Of a stretch of 64,000 nucleotides of DNA, positions 60,426 through 64,000 are shown piece after piece (the stretch's first letter is position 1; the number at the start of each line of letters is the position of its first letter). The DNA lies in the NCBI GenBank assembly GCA_026874595.1, contig CM049314.1, positions 9,914,729 to 9,978,728 of the forward strand. The letters are read 5' to 3'. The notes below the pieces were generated by a model, which saw only the letters and a list, made by a program, of their open reading frames with translations, was not told where the DNA came from and searched no databases. Source of the stretch: Sipunculus nudus (taxonomy: Eukaryota; Annelida; Sipuncula; Golfingiida; Sipunculidae). Both the position numbers and the translations under genes were made by a program.

Positions 60426-61299
60426 ATCGAACTGAAAATTTTGGTAGGTTTGGTTAATTTGACAATGTTGTCCTGACAGTTATCATTTGGGGTCACTACA
60501 GCAGAAACAGGTCCCTCCCCCCCCCCCCCCCCCTTTACAGACCATGTGGTTCTATCCCCCTCCCTGGCCATTGGTTATTGGTCCATCTAAAAGGTTCAAA
60601 CATCCGACCACGCCAGATGAGCAGGTATAAAGTAAATTTGGATCATTTTGGATCATCCACATTTTGTATACTTCGACCTGATGAGTCAGTTAAATATGTT
60701 TACATGGGTAAATAGAGCGAGTCCTTGGTTTAGATATAAAATTTTCCCCATAAATATCTTACATAATTAAGATATGTAGAAACAGCAAATCAATTTTAAT
60801 ATATCAAGGTTTCCTAAATTAGTTGCCTTAAATGTGTTGTCCGCGTTGGATTGGGTGTAAAATATATTTAGAAGAAATGCAGATCAAAGTGTAAAATGAT
60901 GATACAGTGACAGAAAGGCTAAAGGGGGCGAACACAGCATTTTGTTTTCCGGCAATTGAATTTTGTTTTGTTGGCACGTCAAATCGACAGAGAGAAATGT
61001 AGGACATTTTTACTGCACATGACAATAATACAAGCGTTGTGAAGTGCCGTGTTCTGATGGAGGAACACGTGCATCACATACATTACAATACAAGCATGTT
61101 ATGTAAATGACATTTTATGGCATTTTACACGTACATGTCGTATAATATCATTTGACGACAAACCTAAGTTTAAGACGTTCTAATTAAAACACATTCAGTT
61201 TTGTCACCTGTTATATGTACATATTTTATTTATGCCGGAAACTGCAGGTTTTTCTGTAATATGGGACACTGTATTGAGTTGCTACATGCATACAAATAC

Positions 61300-61714
61300 T
61301 AGCCGTGACAAACACAACTCAGTTAGGACCCCCTACTGAGTCGTGACACAAGCCGAATTGAGAACCGCCCTGCAAGTCCACGCCACGCTTTATAACCGTA
61401 TCTCCGCATACAGTCAGCAGGCAGATCGCAGGCAGAGATCTCCCCTACATGCAGAACAATATACAAATATATCGGGTTATAACGGAATATTTCACAGACA
61501 TGATAGGTGTCGTTGGAGAGATAAGAAACTTATTTAAAGGTCTAGTTGGTTTATTTGAAGTTACACGAGACTTGTAAGCAATGAGGCGTTGTCAAAAATG
61601 ACGAAAATATTTGCATCTTCATGAGGCCTTATAATGCGATAATCAGAGTTAAATGTCCAGGCACTCTGGCAAGCCAGTGATCTAGCCATAATGTCAGAGG
61701 GCCGATCTAGCGCT
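61300..61714. mobile_element. 415-bp insertion with 10-bp target duplication upstream of locus H
   Basis: ATACAAATAC occurs at 61290-61299 and 61715-61724; the duplicate block has one copy (ATACAAATTC near 44466) and no insert. The insert begins TAGCCGTGACAAAC and ends GATCTAGCGCT. No poly-A tail, LTR or clear inverted ends are visible, so its class is open. Confidence 0.75.
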
Positions 61715-62106
61715 ATACAAATACATGTGACATACATATCTGTCGTATTTGTTACTACTCTCGTTTTTTCCCGAAAAAATTAACAACTACGTGTGACACA
61801 TGCAGAAATCACGCGTACACCCTTTACATAATAACCTGAAATAGTCATTTTACAGTAAAATAAGTTGCGATCCCTGTTAGAATTGGGATTTTTGTATCAG
61901 CCGGTTGACTTAGCGCCACTGTTTAATATCATACAGAAACATTGACTGACTAATAAGTCTTTGTTTAGGAGAAGTTTAATTACCGACGTGATTTCTTTTT
62001 CCAGTTGTACGCTCGGGGTTGGGGGGAGTTCATAGTGCCACGCATGCTGATAAATAGTAAGCGTATACGTACACACACACAAAAATTATAGAATACATGA
62101 GACAAA

Positions 62107-62701
62107 ATGAGCAGGAAAAGTCGAGAAAATACGGCCACGGAACTCTATCCGGTTTCAGTCACAGGAGGCAAGAATAGCGCATCATGTGACAAGAGAGAGG
62201 ATTGCAAAGATGACACGTTACAGGAGGAAAACTGGCCGGATAGCGTCAAGAGGAAAGCCAAAAGACGTATTATGAAAAACGTCATTTTAATCAGCCTGGG
62301 ATTCCTGCTCAATTTTACATCTTTCAACGGGCTCAGTCGCCTACAGAGCACGCTCCATCAAGATGAAGGAATGGGTACGATCACTCAAGCAGTGCTGTAC
62401 GCCGGGTTCGTCTTTTCATGCCTCTTCTTAGCAAAAATCACTATAAGCAAGCTCGGTCATAAATGGAGCATCGTCGTCTGTACCATCGGGTACGTCATAT
62501 GGATGGGGGCTAACGGTATCGGCAGATGGTGGTCCATGACGCCGGCGTCCATCATTGTGGGTTTATGTGGAGGGCCACTATGGACTGCCCAGTGTTCCTA
62601 CTTCACCAACCTCGCCAAACGTTACGGCAAAATCGTCGGCGACACCGAGGAAGCTACCATCAGCAGGTTCTTTGGGATATTCTACATGATCGTCCAGATG
62701 G
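62107..62701 (+). CDS. UNC93A-like: Locus H exon 1: UNC93-like, partial, rest beyond window
   Basis: 595 nt, open, with ATG in the same context as locus E and a donor G/GTCAGT at 62702. It encodes MSRKSREN..., the polybasic KRKAKRR stretch and TM1-TM5 including GGPLWTAQCSYFTNLAKRYG. Twelve residue differences from E fall in positions 1-46 and five in 47-198. No exon 2 is found before 64000: intron 1 (0.8 kb in E) is stretched here by TA tracts and a 92-bp tandem repeat, so the remaining exons probably lie beyond the window. Confidence 0.87.
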
Positions 62702-63300
62702 GTCAGTACACATGTACATTCTTTTTTCTTTGAATCAATAATGCATATATTTTTTAAATAAATTTCCTTTTTTAAATACATTTTTATTTATACCTTTCTC
62801 TTTAATGAGTCTCATATAATTACAATCTTGCCGTTCGGTAAATAACACCACACTTCATATAGATGGCCATAGTTTTCAGGTTTCAGTAAGATAGCATGTC
62901 ATAATTTATAATGACGTGAAATTATATAACCAATGTGTATAAATGTACAAAACAACCGTAACCACAATAAATCTATAGATAAACAGGTTAGTAACTGAAC
63001 TGCTTTTGAAGGGGGAACCCAATCAAAATACTCTCATTTACAATAAATCACAAGTCCTGGTCTAGTTAAACTTAGTAGTTATCATTCCAAAGGATCACTG
63101 AAAATTTTTCGGGCTTATACACTAAAATAAAAACTGATGTTATCGTTTAAAGAAACATCAGTCGTAAAACTGTTGCAGACTAATACACGAATCACAAGTT
63201 ACACGACCGCTTCGTTTTTATAAATAAATGTTCTACTTGAAAATATATGTTATTATTATCATTATTATTATTATTATTATTATTGTATATATAGAGAAAG

Positions 63301-63302
<2 letters not shown>

Positions 63303-63352
<50 letters not shown>
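63303..63352. repeat. (TA)n-(GA)n in intron 1 of locus H
   Basis: TA tract running into AG dinucleotides; counterpart of 45980-46044 in locus E. Confidence 0.93.
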
Positions 63353-63357
<5 letters not shown>

Positions 63358-63431
63358 ATGAATAATGGTGATCCTGACTGGACTACCCATAGGTTGTCTC
63401 AGCAAACATTTGACAATCTTTTTGACATGTG

Positions 63432-63437
<6 letters not shown>

Positions 63438-63485
<48 letters not shown>
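63438..63485. repeat. (TA)n in intron 1 of locus H
   Basis: Uninterrupted TA. Confidence 0.97.
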
Positions 63486-63487
<2 letters not shown>

Positions 63488-63489
63488 GG

Positions 63490-63775
63490 CTCTTTCTAAA
63501 GTTGCCGTTCTAGGAATCCCCATGCATACTGCTGAAAGTAGTAACAATGCCTATGCGACCGCTATATATCAAAACATGCATCTTCCTAAAGTTATCATTC
63601 TAGGAATCCCCATGAATATGTGCTGAGGATAGTACCATGTCCATGTGACCACTATATATCAAAACATGAATCTTTCTTAGGTTATCATTCTAGAAATCCT
63701 AATGCATAACTGCTGAAAGATAGTGGTATGTCCATGTGATCGTTATATATCAAAACATGGATCTTTCTAATGTTA
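63490..63775. repeat. Tandem repeat, three units of about 92 bp, intron 1 of locus H
   Basis: Units start near 63490, 63580 and 63671 with CTTTCTAAAGTT(A/G)-like bases, then ATTCTAGGAATCC, a TGCTGAAAG-like middle, CCATGTCCATGTGACC and CTATATATCAAAACATG. A partial fourth unit starts at 63763. Locus E intron 1 has one partial unit (46135-46165). Confidence 0.88.
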
Positions 63776-63925
63776 CACATTGACCAACCCTGCTTTATCC
63801 GAATGAATGAAATTTGATTCTGAAATTCATATTTATCCTTTAACATTTTATATATGTTCTTTTTCAATCATTTGATTACATATTCGAAGTTATCATTAAA
63901 ATTGAGATGTTTTATTCAGTTGGAC

Positions 63926-63928
<3 letters not shown>

Positions 63929-63993
<65 letters not shown>
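63929..63993. repeat. (TA)n at window end
   Basis: Uninterrupted TA within intron 1 of locus H. Confidence 0.95.
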
Positions 63994-63997
<4 letters not shown>

Positions 63998-64000
63998 ACT

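Larger units (their letters stand above)
56594..64000 (+). repeat. Segmental duplication, copy 2 (loci G + H), cut by window end
   Basis: Collinear partner of 35.06-46.2 kb. Private to this copy: about 240 bp at 60.05-60.31 kb and the 415-bp insert at 61300-61714. Homology still runs in intron 1 of H when the window ends. Confidence 0.85.

Overview
The window is animal nuclear DNA: AT-rich, intron-rich, with GT-AG introns and many (TA)n, (ATT)n and (CT)n microsatellites, and decayed LINEs, LTR elements and DNA transposons. There is no operon structure and no CRISPR array. The only protein-coding content I can support is a tandem family of UNC93-like membrane proteins (UNC-93 family, MFS fold; closest in motif content to vertebrate UNC93A). 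An invertebrate, plausibly a mollusc or other lophotrochozoan, fits the gene style, but the species cannot be read from the sequence.

Eight UNC93 loci, named here A to H. A (10018-16730, +), B (22433-27500, +) and E (44839-49295, +) each have six coding exons with identical intron phases (1,0,0,1,1) and nearly identical exon lengths (161, 246-249, 136 and 132 nt for exons 2-5). H (62107 onward, +) is a near-copy of E cut off by the window end after exon 1. C (30.1-32.9 kb, +) is a relic of exons 4-6. D (35.1-37.2 kb, +) and G (56.6-58.1 kb, +) are sister relics holding only exon 1 and exon 6. F (55899-56128) is a lone last exon on the minus strand with one in-frame stop.

D plus E and G plus H are two copies of one segmental duplication (35.06 kb to about 46.2 kb, and 56.59 kb to the window end). 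Comparing them exposes clean insertions made after the duplication: a 2.5 kb CAGTGGCGGATCCAG-ended DNA transposon with a 5-bp target duplication and a solo LTR nested in it, a 436-bp hAT-like MITE, and a 415-bp insert with a 10-bp target duplication. Within the exon-1 protein, E and H differ at 12 of the first 46 residues and only 5 of the next 152.

Region by region: 0-9.9 kb is gene-free and holds a Ty3/gypsy RNase H relic, an LTR-like block, a minus-strand LINE endonuclease relic and TA repeats. 10-16.7 kb is gene A, whose last intron contains a tRNA-His-like sequence and LINE relics. 16.7-22.4 kb is AT-rich repeats. 22.4-27.5 kb is gene B. 27.5-44.8 kb holds relics C and D and nested transposons. 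44.8-49.3 kb is gene E. 50.1-53.3 kb is a complete 3.2 kb DNA transposon with about 385-bp palindrome-bearing inverted repeats and a 9-bp target duplication. 53.6-54.0 kb is a 458-bp hAT-like MITE with an 8-bp target duplication. 55.9-64 kb holds relics F and G and gene H.
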